This document shows positions 48,078-55,763 of a DNA stretch of 64,000 nucleotides, piece by piece (position 1 is the stretch's first letter; each line of letters starts with the position of its first letter). The stretch lies in assembly GCF_003325375.1 (NCBI RefSeq), contig NZ_CP030862.1:2049501-2113500 (forward strand), given 5' to 3'. Below the pieces are notes generated by a model. It searched no databases. It was not told the origin of the DNA and saw only the letters and a list, made by a program, of their open reading frames with translations. Position numbers and translations under genes: made by a program. Source of the DNA: Streptomyces globosus (GTDB lineage: Bacteria > Actinomycetota > Actinomycetes > Streptomycetales > Streptomycetaceae).

Positions 48078-48142
48078 TTCCGTATTGCGGAAGTTTGTTT
48101 CTGCTTGATGGAAGACTGCAAGCCGGGCGCTGCACTTGTCAA
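48078..48142 (-). promoter_or_regulatory. hyi promoter with paired TTCC/GGAA operators
   Basis: On the minus strand: TTGACA (48142-48137), 18 bp, CAGTCT (48118-48113). Then come the imperfect operator (48099-48113, plus-strand TTCTGCTTGATGGAA) and the near-perfect one (48078-48092, TTCCGTATTGCGGAA). Operator centres are 21 bp apart, with the better site nearer the gene, exactly as before gcl. Confidence 0.78.
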
Positions 48143-48186
48143 GTGGGGGCTGCCGGTTTTTCCGTACCTCGGGGTAGCTTGACCAG

Positions 48187-48438
48187 GTGCGATTGAGAGT
48201 GGAGTTCACGACCGAGCCCTTCGACCTCGAAGAGGCCCCCGCCCACGCCGTGGCCGCCCGCGAGGTCATCCAGAGGGCCCAGCTGGACGCCGTCGACGTG
48301 GGTCCGTTCGGCAACACCGCCGAGGGCGAGGCCGGGGCGGTCCTGGAGGCGGTGTCCGCGCTGCTGCGCGACTCGCTCGGGGCCGGCGCGACCCGCGTGT
48401 CCCTCCAGGTGAACGTCATCGGGGAGGGCGGCGCATGA
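48187..48438 (+). CDS. Small MTH1187/DUF77-like protein
   Basis: GTG at 48187, 83 residues. The segment DAVDVGPFGNTAEGEAGAVLEAVSALLRDSLGAGATRVSLQVNVIG resembles MTH1187/YkoF-type (DUF77) ferredoxin-fold proteins, some of which bind thiamine. The assignment is tentative because the protein is short. A TAGCTT at 48175 only seven bases before the start suggests a leaderless transcript. It overlaps the next gene by four bases (ATGA) and is divergent from hyi, so it may be a sensor partner for the downstream regulator. Confidence 0.65.
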   Translation: MRLRVEFTTEPFDLEEAPAHAVAAREVIQRAQLDAVDVGPFGNTAEGEAGAVLEAVSALLRDSLGAGATRVSLQVNVIGEGGA

Positions 48439-48812
48439 CCGAGCCTCGCGACCACCCGTTCGTCGCCGCGGTCAAACCGCTGGTCGACGCCATGGGCGGG
48501 GTGCTCATGGACCCGGCCGAGGCCCAGCCCGACGACGTGGTGCTCGCCTGGGAGGGTCAGGAGCTCCTCGCCGTGCGCCTGCCGCAGCTCGGCGAGTCCC
48601 TGGACCACATCCTGGCCGCGCTGGAGCGCCGCCACGGCGTACCGTTGTCACAGCTGGACCGGAAGGCGAAGCAGGACGTCGTCCGGATACTGGAGGCGCG
48701 CGGCGCCTTCTCCGTGCGCCACGGCGTCGAGACCGTGGCCGGCGCCCTCGGGGTGAGCCGGTTCACCGTCTACAACTACCTGAACCGGGAGAACGCCAAA
48801 AACCAGGGGTGA
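48435..48812 (+). CDS. Helix-turn-helix regulator with DauR/YheO-like HTH_22 domain
   Basis: ATG at 48435 overlaps the previous stop; 125 residues. The C-terminal part, LDRKAKQDVVRILEARGAFSVRHGVETVAGALGVSRFTVYNYLNRE, matches the HTH_22 domain of DauR/YheO-type regulators. The N-terminal PAS-like sensor of that family is replaced by a shorter region (HPFVAAVKPLVDAMGGVLMDPAEAQPDD). Its location between hyi and the uricase operon makes it a candidate binder of the shared TCAACA-N3-TGTTGA operator; that link is inference. Confidence 0.8.
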   Translation: MTEPRDHPFVAAVKPLVDAMGGVLMDPAEAQPDDVVLAWEGQELLAVRLPQLGESLDHILAALERRHGVPLSQLDRKAKQDVVRILEARGAFSVRHGVETVAGALGVSRFTVYNYLNRENAKNQG

Positions 48813-48885
48813 CGCCGAACTCACCCGCCGTCACAGGCCGCCGCTCCGAAATCCACCGGACGGCGGCTTTTGTGTACGCGAAGTT

Positions 48886-48926
48886 TCAACAAAGTGTTGA
48901 CGCGGTGTTGTCCAGGGCGTTAGCTA
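48886..48926 (+). promoter_or_regulatory. uraD-uraH-uricase promoter with TCAACA-N3-TGTTGA operator
   Basis: TTGACG (48897-48902), 18 bp, TAGCTA (48921-48926). The perfect palindrome TCAACAAAGTGTTGA (48886-48900) overlaps the -35 box exactly as at the catalase promoter. A repressor bound here would occlude the -35 element. Confidence 0.78.
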
Positions 48927-48966
48927 TGCGCAGCCCGTCAAAGCAACCAGGCCACGGAGGCTTCCC

Positions 48967-49473
48967 GTGACTTCGAGTCCGACCCCGGGGCTGACCCGGT
49001 TCAACACCTTGGACGACGCAGCGGCCGCCGCCGAGCTGCACGAGGTGTGCGCGAGTGCGGCCTGGGGCGGCAAGATGCTCGCCCAGCGCCCCTTCGCCGA
49101 CGCCGCCGCCCTGTTCGCCGCGAGCGACGCCGCCATGGCGGAGCTCACCGCGGCGGACCTGGCCGAGGCGATGGCCGGCCACCCGCCGATCGGCCGCCCG
49201 AAGCCCGGGGACCCGACCTCCGCCCGCGAGCAGCGCGGCATGGCCGGGGCCTCCGAGGAGCTCAAGGCCGAACTGCTCGAACTGAACCTGGCCTACCAGG
49301 AGAAGTTCGGCCACGTCTTCCTGATCTGCGCCACCGGTGCGACCGGCGAGCAGATGCGGGACGCGGTCAAGGTCCGGATCCAGAACACCGCCGAGGCCGA
49401 GCGGGAGATCGCCCGCGGGGAACTCGTCAAGATCAACCGGATTCGCCTGACCCGACTCGCCGAAGGAGAGTGA
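48967..49473 (+). CDS. uraD: 2-oxo-4-hydroxy-4-carboxy-5-ureidoimidazoline decarboxylase
   Basis: GTG at 48967; 168 residues, the usual length. OHCU decarboxylase motifs: LTRFNTLDDAAAAAELHEVCASAAWGGKMLAQRPF, the catalytic His in AMAGHPPIG, EQRGMAG, LNLAYQEKFGHVFLICATG and the C-terminal EIARGELVKINRIRLTRL. It makes S-allantoin from the HIU hydrolase product. First gene of the urate operon, nine bases before uraH. Confidence 0.95.
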   Translation: MTSSPTPGLTRFNTLDDAAAAAELHEVCASAAWGGKMLAQRPFADAAALFAASDAAMAELTAADLAEAMAGHPPIGRPKPGDPTSAREQRGMAGASEELKAELLELNLAYQEKFGHVFLICATGATGEQMRDAVKVRIQNTAEAEREIARGELVKINRIRLTRLAEGE

Positions 49474-49481
49474 CGAGGCGC

Positions 49482-49874
49482 ATGAGCACCGACACCACCG
49501 CCTCCGTGTCCACGCACATCCTGGACACGAGCATCGGCCGCCCCGCCGAGGGCGTCGCCATCACGCTCGCGGCCCGCAGCGGCCCCGCCGCCGAGTGGAC
49601 CGCCCTGGGCGGCTCGGCCACCGACGCCGACGGGCGTTGCAAGGACCTCCCGGCCCTGCCGGAGGGCACCACCCACGTACGCCTCGACTTCGAGACCGAG
49701 GTGTACTTCGCACAGAAGCAAGCCGCCGAGGCGCAGCAGGACGCCCCCCGCGTAAGGGACAGCGGTGCGTTCTTCCCCGAGGTGACCATCACGTTCGCGG
49801 TCCACCCGGGCGAGCACTACCACGTACCGCTGCTGCTCAACCCGTTCGGCTACTCCGTTTACCGAGGGAGCTAG
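49482..49874 (+). CDS. uraH: 5-hydroxyisourate hydrolase (transthyretin-like)
   Basis: ATG at 49482; 130 residues. N-terminal VSTHILDTSIGRPAEGVAI supplies a catalytic His, the middle region supplies the Arg, and the C-terminus ends in the diagnostic YRGS tetrapeptide. HEYHVPLLLNPFGYSVYRGS-like ending is complete. It hydrolyses the unstable uricase product. Six bases before the uricase start. Confidence 0.96.
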   Translation: MSTDTTASVSTHILDTSIGRPAEGVAITLAARSGPAAEWTALGGSATDADGRCKDLPALPEGTTHVRLDFETEVYFAQKQAAEAQQDAPRVRDSGAFFPEVTITFAVHPGEHYHVPLLLNPFGYSVYRGS

Positions 49875-49880
49875 CAGACC

Positions 49881-50804
49881 ATGCCCACGATTCTCGGCCA
49901 GAACCAGTACGGCAAAGCAGAGAACCGCGTCGTCAGGATCACGCGGGACGGCGACACCCACCACATCAAGGACCTGAACGTCTCGGTCGCCCTCTCCGGC
50001 GACATGGACGACGTCCACTACTCCGGCTCGAACGCGAACGTCCTGCCGACGGACACCACCAAGAACACGGTGTACGCCTTCGCCAAGGAGTACGGCATAG
50101 AGTCCGCCGAGCAGTTCGGCATCCACCTGGCCCGCTGGTTCGTGAACAGCCAGGAGCCGATCCACCGGGCGCGCATCCGCATCGAGGAGTACGCCTGGGA
50201 GCGGATCCCGACCTCGGACTCCAACTCGAAGTTCATAGGCTCGGACGAGGTCAAGCACTCCTTCGTCCGCAAGGGCCAGGAGACCCGCGTCACCCAGGTC
50301 ACCTACGACGGCTCCCGCTGGGAGGTCGTCTCCGGCCTGAAGGACCTGGTCGTCATGAACTCCACGAACTCCGAGTTCTGGGGCTACGTGAAGGACAAGT
50401 ACACCACCCTCCAGGAGGCGTACGACCGCATCCTCGCGACCCAGGTCTCCGGCCGCTGGCGGTTCAACTGGACCGACGACGAGCAGCGCATGCCCAACTG
50501 GGAGCGCTCCTACGAGGCCACCCGCAGGCACATGCTGGAGGCCTTCGCCGAGACCTACTCCCTCTCGCTGCAGCAGACGCTGTACCAGATGGGCTCGCGC
50601 ATCATCAACCACCGCTCGGAGATCGACGAAGTCCGCTTCTCGCTCCCGAACAAGCACCACTTCCTCGTCGACCTGGAGCCCTTCGGCCTCAAGAACGACA
50701 ACGAGGTGTACTTCGCCGCGGACCGCCCCTACGGTCTGATCGAGGCCACCATCCTGCGGGACGGCGCCGACGCGCGCATCCCGGTGGACCTCACCAACCT
50801 GTAG
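49881..50804 (+). CDS. uricase: Uricase (urate oxidase)
   Basis: 307 residues, ATG at 49881. The two-fold T-fold enzyme has the expected catalytic Lys12 (QNQYGKAENRVVRI), Thr57 in NVLPTDTTKNTVYAFAKEYG and His in LPNKHHFLVDLEPFG, plus the FVNSQEPIHRARIRIEEYAWERI segment. It oxidises urate with O2 to 5-hydroxyisourate and H2O2, without a cofactor. Last gene of uraD-uraH-uricase; catalase shares its promoter design. Confidence 0.97.
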   Translation: MPTILGQNQYGKAENRVVRITRDGDTHHIKDLNVSVALSGDMDDVHYSGSNANVLPTDTTKNTVYAFAKEYGIESAEQFGIHLARWFVNSQEPIHRARIRIEEYAWERIPTSDSNSKFIGSDEVKHSFVRKGQETRVTQVTYDGSRWEVVSGLKDLVVMNSTNSEFWGYVKDKYTTLQEAYDRILATQVSGRWRFNWTDDEQRMPNWERSYEATRRHMLEAFAETYSLSLQQTLYQMGSRIINHRSEIDEVRFSLPNKHHFLVDLEPFGLKNDNEVYFAADRPYGLIEATILRDGADARIPVDLTNL

Positions 50805-51045
50805 GCCGGACCGGCACCGGCACCGGCCCGGGCGCCCGGGTCCGGGGGCTCCGCAGCAGCCCCCGGCCCCGGACCCCGGCCCCCCACCCGCACCCCGCAC
50901 CCGCAACACCCGCGAACTTCCCGAACTCGGCACCCGGAGCATCACACGGGGCGGCAGTACTGTCAGCTGCCGGCCCCCGGTTTCGGCACTCAAATCCCCG
51001 GGTCCTGCCGTGCCCGCACCGCCACTGAAAGCACGAGGAAGCCCC

Positions 51046-52440
51046 ATGGCAGCCACTGACAGCGCGGCCCGGCGCATCGTCATCGAGAACTGCGCGATCG
51101 CGACCGTCGACGCGAACGACACCGAGTACGCCTCGGGCCACATCGTCATCGCCGGCAACAGGATCGAGTCCGTCGGCCCGGGCAGCGCCCCCGCGGGCCT
51201 CGAGAACGTCGAGCGCCGGATCGACGCCACCGGCCACCTCGTGACCCCCGGCCTGGTCAACACCCACCACCACTTCTACCAGTGGATCACCCGCGGCCTG
51301 GCCACCGACCACAACCTCTTCAACTGGCTCGTCGCGCTCTACCCGACGTGGGCGCGCATCGACGAGCAGATGGCGTACTCGGCCGCGCAGGGCTCCCTCG
51401 CCGCCATGGCCCGCGGCGGCGTCACCACCGCCATGGACCACCACTACGTCTACCCCAAGGGGGCCGGCGACCTCTCCGGCGCGATCATCCGCGCCGCGTC
51501 CGAGATGGGCGTCCGCTTCACCCTGGCCCGCGGCTCCATGGACCGCAGCGAGAAGGACGGCGGCCTGCCGCCGGACCACGCCGTCGAGACCCTCGAAGGG
51601 GCCCTGGCCGACACCGAGGCGACCGTCAAGAAGTTCCACGACGCCTCCTTCGACGCGATGACCCAGATCGCCGTCGCCCCCTGCTCCCCCTTCTCCGTCT
51701 CCACCGAGCTCCTCAAGCAGGGCGCCGAACTGGCCCGCCGCCTCGGCGTGCGCATGCACACCCACGGCAGCGAGACAGTCGAGGAGGAGAAGTTCTGCCA
51801 CGAGCTCTTCGGCATGGGCCCGACCGACTACTTCGAGTCGACCGGCTGGCTCGGCGAGGACGTGTGGATGGCGCACAGCGTCCACATGAACGACTCCGAC
51901 ATCGCGGCCTTCGCCCGCACCAAGACCGGTGTGGCGCACTGCCCGTCCTCCAACGCCCGCCTCGCCGCCGGCATCGCCCGCGTACCGGACATGCTGGCCG
52001 CCGGCGTCCCCGTGGGCCTCGGCGTCGACGGCACCGCCTCCAACGAGTCCGGCGAACTGCACACCGAGCTGCGCAACGCGCTCCTCATCAACCGCCTGAA
52101 CCCCGTGCACCGCGAGGCCGCGCTCACCGCCCGCCAGTCGCTGCGCCTCGGCACGTACGGCGGCGCGCAGGTCCTCGGCCGCGCCGACAGCATCGGCTCC
52201 CTGGAGGCCGGCAAGCTCGCCGACCTGGTGCTGTGGAACCTCTCCACCTTCCTGCACTCCTCCATCGCCGACCCGGTCACCGCCCTCGTCTTCGGCGCGG
52301 CGGCCCCGGTGACGGCGTCGTTCGTCAACGGCAGGCAGATCGTCGAGGACAGCCGCCTGCTCACCGCCGACGAGGACGCCATCGCCCGCTCCACGCGGGC
52401 CGAGGCGCAGCGCCTCGCGCGCATCGCCGCGCAGGGCTGA
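51046..52440 (+). CDS. 8-oxoguanine/guanine deaminase (amidohydrolase superfamily)
   Basis: ATG at 51046; 464 residues. Zn-dependent ATZ/TRZ-type amidohydrolase: HxH in PGLVNTHHHFYQ, metal His in GVRMHTHGSETVEEEKF, His in VWMAHSVHMND, and Asp in VGLGVDGTASNESGEL. CPSSNARL is typical of the 8-oxoguanine deaminase subgroup. The product is xanthine from guanine, or urate from 8-oxoguanine, either of which feeds the xdh/uricase pathway. It lies 241 bp after uricase and may have its own promoter. Confidence 0.88.
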   Translation: MAATDSAARRIVIENCAIATVDANDTEYASGHIVIAGNRIESVGPGSAPAGLENVERRIDATGHLVTPGLVNTHHHFYQWITRGLATDHNLFNWLVALYPTWARIDEQMAYSAAQGSLAAMARGGVTTAMDHHYVYPKGAGDLSGAIIRAASEMGVRFTLARGSMDRSEKDGGLPPDHAVETLEGALADTEATVKKFHDASFDAMTQIAVAPCSPFSVSTELLKQGAELARRLGVRMHTHGSETVEEEKFCHELFGMGPTDYFESTGWLGEDVWMAHSVHMNDSDIAAFARTKTGVAHCPSSNARLAAGIARVPDMLAAGVPVGLGVDGTASNESGELHTELRNALLINRLNPVHREAALTARQSLRLGTYGGAQVLGRADSIGSLEAGKLADLVLWNLSTFLHSSIADPVTALVFGAAAPVTASFVNGRQIVEDSRLLTADEDAIARSTRAEAQRLARIAAQG

Positions 52441-52451
52441 CCCCCGGAAGT

Positions 52452-52554
52452 CCGGCCGGGGGGGACGGCCCCCGGCCGGCGGCCGCGGACCCGAGCGGGG
52501 TCCGCGGGAGCCGTTCCCGGGGTGCGCCCGCGGATCCTCTCCGCGGGCGCACCC
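52452..52554 (+). terminator. Cluster of three hairpins after the deaminase gene
   Basis: CCGGCCGGGGG/CCCCCGGCCGG (52452-52479), CGCGGACCC/GGGTCCGCG (about 52484-52506) and GGTGCGCCCGCGGA/TCCGCGGGCGCACC (52521-52553) follow one another, beginning 11 bases after the stop. Such a triple array should stop transcription very effectively before the permease gene. Confidence 0.8.
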
Positions 52555-52751
52555 GGGGGCGGTGACTCGTGCCACCACCTTCCTCTGGCCCACCCTTCGC
52601 GTGCCGGCGCGCGGCAACAGACTCGGGCGAATCGTTTCCGCAGACCGCACGCACCACCCCGCGACCCACCCGCGCTCCACCCCGCAGACCGCACGCACCA
52701 CCCTCCATGACACCCACGTCCTGCCGACGTGTTAACCGACCGGAGGAAGCC
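52555..52751 (+). promoter_or_regulatory. Leader of the second NCS2 permease
   Basis: No gene. Contains the permease ribosome site GGAGG (52742) and a direct repeat CGCAGACCGCACGCACCAC-like segment (about 52640 and 52684), whose meaning is unclear. Confidence 0.4.
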
Positions 52752-54143
52752 GTGGCCCAACCGCCCAGGTTTCGCAAAGACGCAGCCGCCGCACCGGGGG
52801 AGAAGCACCCGGTCGACGAGACGCTCCCCCCGCTCAGGATGTTCACCAGCGGCCTCCAGCACGTGGCCGCCATGTACGCGGGCGTCGTCGCCCCACCCAT
52901 GATCCTCGGCCCGGCCGTCGGGCTCACCCCCGGGGAGACGGCCTTCCTGATGGGCGCCTCACTCTTCACCGCCGGCATCGCCACCCTGCTCCAGACCCTC
53001 GGATTCTGGCGGATCGGCGCCCGGCTCCCCTTCGTCAACGGCGTCTCCTTCGCCGGCGTGACCCCGATGATCGCCATCGGCAAGGGCCGCGGCGAGGACG
53101 CCCTCCCCGTGATCTTCGGCGCGATCATCGTCGCCGGGGTGGTCGGCTTCCTCGCCGCCCCCTACTTCGGCAAGCTCGTCCGCTTCTTCCCGCCCGTCGT
53201 CACCGGCACCGTCATCACCCTCATCGGCGTCTCGCTGCTGCCCGTGGCCTTCAACTGGTCCCAGGGCGGGGACCGCACCGCCGCCGACTACGGCTCGATC
53301 CCGCACATAGGGCTCGCCGCGGCCACCCTCGTCATCGTCCTGCTGCTGCGCAGGCTCCTGCGCGGATTCCTCCGGCAGATCGCCATCCTCCTCGGCCTCG
53401 CCGCCGGCACCCTCCTCGCCATCCCCTTCGGCATGGCCGACTTCTCGCCCGTCGCGGACGCGCCCCTGCTCGGCTTCCCCACGCCCTTCCACTTCGGGGC
53501 ACCGCAGTTCCAAGTCGCCGCCATCGTCTCGATGTGCCTCGTGATGCTGGTCTGCATGACGGAGTCCACCGCCGACATCCTCGCCCTCGGCCGCATCGTG
53601 GACCGCCCGGCCGACGCCCGCACCATCGAGGGCGGCCTGCGCGCCGACGCCCTCGGCAGCGCCGTCAGCCCCCTCTTCAACGGCTTCATGTGCAGCGCGT
53701 TCGCCCAGAACATCGGACTCGTCGCCATGACGAAGGTCCGCAGCCGGTTCGTCGTCGCCGCCGGCGGAGGCATCCTCATCCTGCTCGGCCTGTGCCCCGT
53801 CGCCGCGTCCGCCATCGGCGTGGTCCCGCTGCCCGTCCTCGGCGGCGCCGGCATCGTCCTCTTCGGGTCGGTCGCCGCCAGCGGCATCCAGACCCTGGCC
53901 GGGGCCGCGATGGAACGCGGCGAGAACGCCCTCATCGTCGCCGCGTCGGTGGGCATCGGACTGATCCCGATCGCCGCCCCGGACTTCTACCACGCCTTCC
54001 CCAAGGACCTGCTCGTCGTCCTGGACTCCGGCATCAGCACCGGCTGCGTGGCCGCCATCGTGCTGAACCTGGCCTTCAACCACCTCGGCGCCAAACGCGC
54101 CCAGGCCGCGGAACCCTGCCCGGACCCCCTGCCCGCCCACTGA
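52752..54143 (+). CDS. NCS2-family urate/xanthine permease
   Basis: GTG at 52752 is set by GGAGG six bases upstream; 463 residues, about 12-14 hydrophobic segments. Typical motifs: LRMFTSGLQHVAAMYAGVVAPPMILGPAVGL, FVNGVSFAGVTPMIAI, the NCS2 signature region VVTGTVITLIGVSLLPVAFNW, MTESTADILALGRIVDRP and NGFMCSAFAQNIGLVAMTKVRSR. This is the UacT/PucJK-type branch, distinct from the AzgA-like permease at 14476. Context beside uricase and guanine deaminase supports urate or xanthine uptake. Confidence 0.92.
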   Translation: MAQPPRFRKDAAAAPGEKHPVDETLPPLRMFTSGLQHVAAMYAGVVAPPMILGPAVGLTPGETAFLMGASLFTAGIATLLQTLGFWRIGARLPFVNGVSFAGVTPMIAIGKGRGEDALPVIFGAIIVAGVVGFLAAPYFGKLVRFFPPVVTGTVITLIGVSLLPVAFNWSQGGDRTAADYGSIPHIGLAAATLVIVLLLRRLLRGFLRQIAILLGLAAGTLLAIPFGMADFSPVADAPLLGFPTPFHFGAPQFQVAAIVSMCLVMLVCMTESTADILALGRIVDRPADARTIEGGLRADALGSAVSPLFNGFMCSAFAQNIGLVAMTKVRSRFVVAAGGGILILLGLCPVAASAIGVVPLPVLGGAGIVLFGSVAASGIQTLAGAAMERGENALIVAASVGIGLIPIAAPDFYHAFPKDLLVVLDSGISTGCVAAIVLNLAFNHLGAKRAQAAEPCPDPLPAH

Positions 54144-54221
54144 ACCCGGCCCCCGGCGGGGCGTACGCCACCCACTGCGGGCGTGGCGTACGCCCCGCCG
54201 CGCTGCCGTACCGGCACCCGG

Positions 54222-54848
54222 CTACGGGGCGCCGTCCGCGGACGCCGCGCCCGGGCCGGGCCACAGCATCAGGTTGCTCATCAACTCGGCCTGCTCGACG
54301 GCGTCGTCGAGGGCGTGGTGGGTGTGCCGGCGGCGCGAGCGCAGCCCGTACGGCATCCGCCCCTTGACGGCGGCCCGCAACGGAACCCGCGCCTTCACCG
54401 CGTACAGGGTCTTCATGTCCAGGCACCCGGAATGCCCGAACGGGCTGTCGCCGCCGAACCGCATCAGGTACCAGTACAGGAAGGTCCAGTCGAAGGAGGC
54501 CGGGTAGCCGCACATCACGGGCTGCGCCCCGGCGCCGGCGGCCACCTCGCGCACCCACGCCCGGAACGCCTCCATGGCCACCGCCGGGTCGCTGCCCTCG
54601 CGCACCAGCCGGTCACGGTCGAGCCCGCTGACGGCGAGCGCCTCAGGGTCGTACGCGTCGCTGATGGGGCGCAGCTCCCGGTAGAAGTTCTGCCGCTCGG
54701 GGTCCGCGGGCGTGTAGGCGTCCCCGTCCTGCCGCCCGGCAACGGCGGCGCCGAAGCTGATCATCGAGTAGGGGCCGGGGATGGGGCCGTCGGCCTCGAT
54801 GTCGACGGAGATGTAGAGGCTGGGACGTGCGGTACGGACTGCTGCCAT
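54222..54848 (-). CDS. 3'-5' exonuclease (DEDD family)
   Basis: ATG at 54848 (MAAVRTARP) is chosen, another ATG lies at 54860; neither has a clear ribosome site. 208 residues. Exonuclease fold: LYISVDIEADGPIPGPYSMISFGAAVAG with Asp-Ile-Glu, YPASFDWTFLYWYLMRFGG with the second Asp, and HTHHALDDAVEQAELMSNLM with His and the last Asp, so all DEDDh residues are present. RNase T or oligoribonuclease-like activity on RNA or DNA ends is likely. Its upstream side is the gene-free inverted-repeat region. Confidence 0.85.
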   Translation of the reverse strand: MAAVRTARPSLYISVDIEADGPIPGPYSMISFGAAVAGRQDGDAYTPADPERQNFYRELRPISDAYDPEALAVSGLDRDRLVREGSDPAVAMEAFRAWVREVAAGAGAQPVMCGYPASFDWTFLYWYLMRFGGDSPFGHSGCLDMKTLYAVKARVPLRAAVKGRMPYGLRSRRRHTHHALDDAVEQAELMSNLMLWPGPGAASADGAP

Positions 54849-54990
54849 GCGCGAGAGCATGCCAGCCGGCGGGTGCGCGGATCATCGGGATTTCGGGGCG
54901 GGGGCCGGCGGCGCGGGGCGGGGGAGGCGGCGGGGCGGGGGGTCGGCGGGGGCCGATGGGGCCGTGTCGGGGGTGTGACGGGGCAGCGGG
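54849..54990. other. G-rich tract upstream of the exonuclease gene
   Basis: From about 54895 to 54990 the plus strand is almost only G and C with many GGGG runs, so G-quadruplex formation is possible. It should contain the exonuclease promoter; I cannot point to -10 or -35 boxes. Confidence 0.4.
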
Positions 54991-55445
54991 GTGGGCGGGA
55001 GTCGATGGGTCGGGGTGGGGTGTGTGTCTGGGGGTGTCCCGGGCAGTTGATGGTGTCCGGGGCGTGCCGGTCCGTCAAGGGCGCGCCCGTTGGGCGCGTC
55101 GCTGCGCGATGGCCCTGGCGGGCCACCCTTGACCGACCGACCCGCCCCGGAGGCATTTTTTCTGCCGGGACGCCCCCAGGGGAACGGCCTGGGGGTACGT
55201 GGACCATTCAGGGCCATCAGAGCCCCTGCTCTCCCGCACCGCAGGCCCCTTTCGCCCCACCGGCATCAGCCGACCCGACGGCGGAAGCCGGGTGGGCTGT
55301 GACGTCGGAAAACGATGCCCAGAGCATCATCGGGAGACAGGAGCGCGTCGGATCGCTACGTGGGCGTCCTCGGCTCAGCGTCCGGCGGCCGTCAGGGGCG
55401 GGGGCGGCGCGGCCAGATCGCTACGTGGGCACCCTCGGCTCAGCG
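54991..55445 (+). repeat. Left arm of a 455-bp long inverted repeat
   Basis: Pairs with 55764-56218 on the opposite strand. By hand alignment the outer about 225 bp differ at about 6 positions. The inner about 230 bp differ at about 30 positions with two compensating single-base indels. Contains a 60-nt cloverleaf (55074-55133), a TTTTTT run (55156-55161) and an 8-bp hairpin CCCCCAGG/CCTGGGGG (55173-55195). No coding potential recognised. Confidence 0.9.
55074..55133. other. 60-nt perfect cloverleaf (four-way junction), left copy
   Basis: Outer stem GTCAAGGG (55074-55081)/CCCTTGAC (55126-55133) closes three hairpins with no unpaired base between them: CGCGCCC-GTT-GGGCGCG (55082-55098), TCGC-TGC-GCGA (55099-55109) and TGGCCC-TGGC-GGGCCA (55110-55125). 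Every base is either in a stem or a loop. It could form as DNA cruciform or as RNA. The middle hairpin is like the GCA/TGC-triloop hairpins of Streptomyces telomeres. Confidence 0.85.
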
Positions 55446-55690
55446 ACCGGCGGCCGTGGGGGCCGAGCGGCGCGACAGATCGCTACACGCCTCTGTCTGC
55501 ACGGCGTCCGGCCGCCGCTTGGGGCCGCGAAGCGCCCCACCTCGCTGCGCGCTTCCCTCACCTCGGCGTCCGGCCGCCGTCCGGGGCGGCGAAGCGCACC
55601 GGCTCGCTCCCCGCTGCTCATCCTTTGGCGGCCGAAGGCCGTCAGGGGCAGCGAAGCGCCACCTGCCCGCTCCCCCCTCCTCATATACCG
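55351..55690 (+). repeat. Degenerate 60-65 bp tandem repeat array
   Basis: Units start near 55351, 55416, 55478, 55540, 55602 and 55662. The first two share GATCGCTACGTGGGC; several units contain CGTCCGGCCGCC or its variant CGTCCGGCGGCC followed by GGGGC and GCGAAGCGCC. Spacing shrinks from 65 to about 60 bp while similarity falls. Two further units occur in inverted orientation in the right arm (55764-55860). Confidence 0.7.
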
Positions 55691-55763
55691 GCATCTGGCG
55701 GCAGAGACCCCTTCCGCACGCCGCCCCCCCCCCGCACCCCGCCCCCGCAATCCTGCGGTCAGC

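Noticed and set aside
55351..55690. Possible CRISPR array
   Set aside because: Units are adjacent, degenerate and about 62 bp long with no unique spacers, and no cas genes are present.
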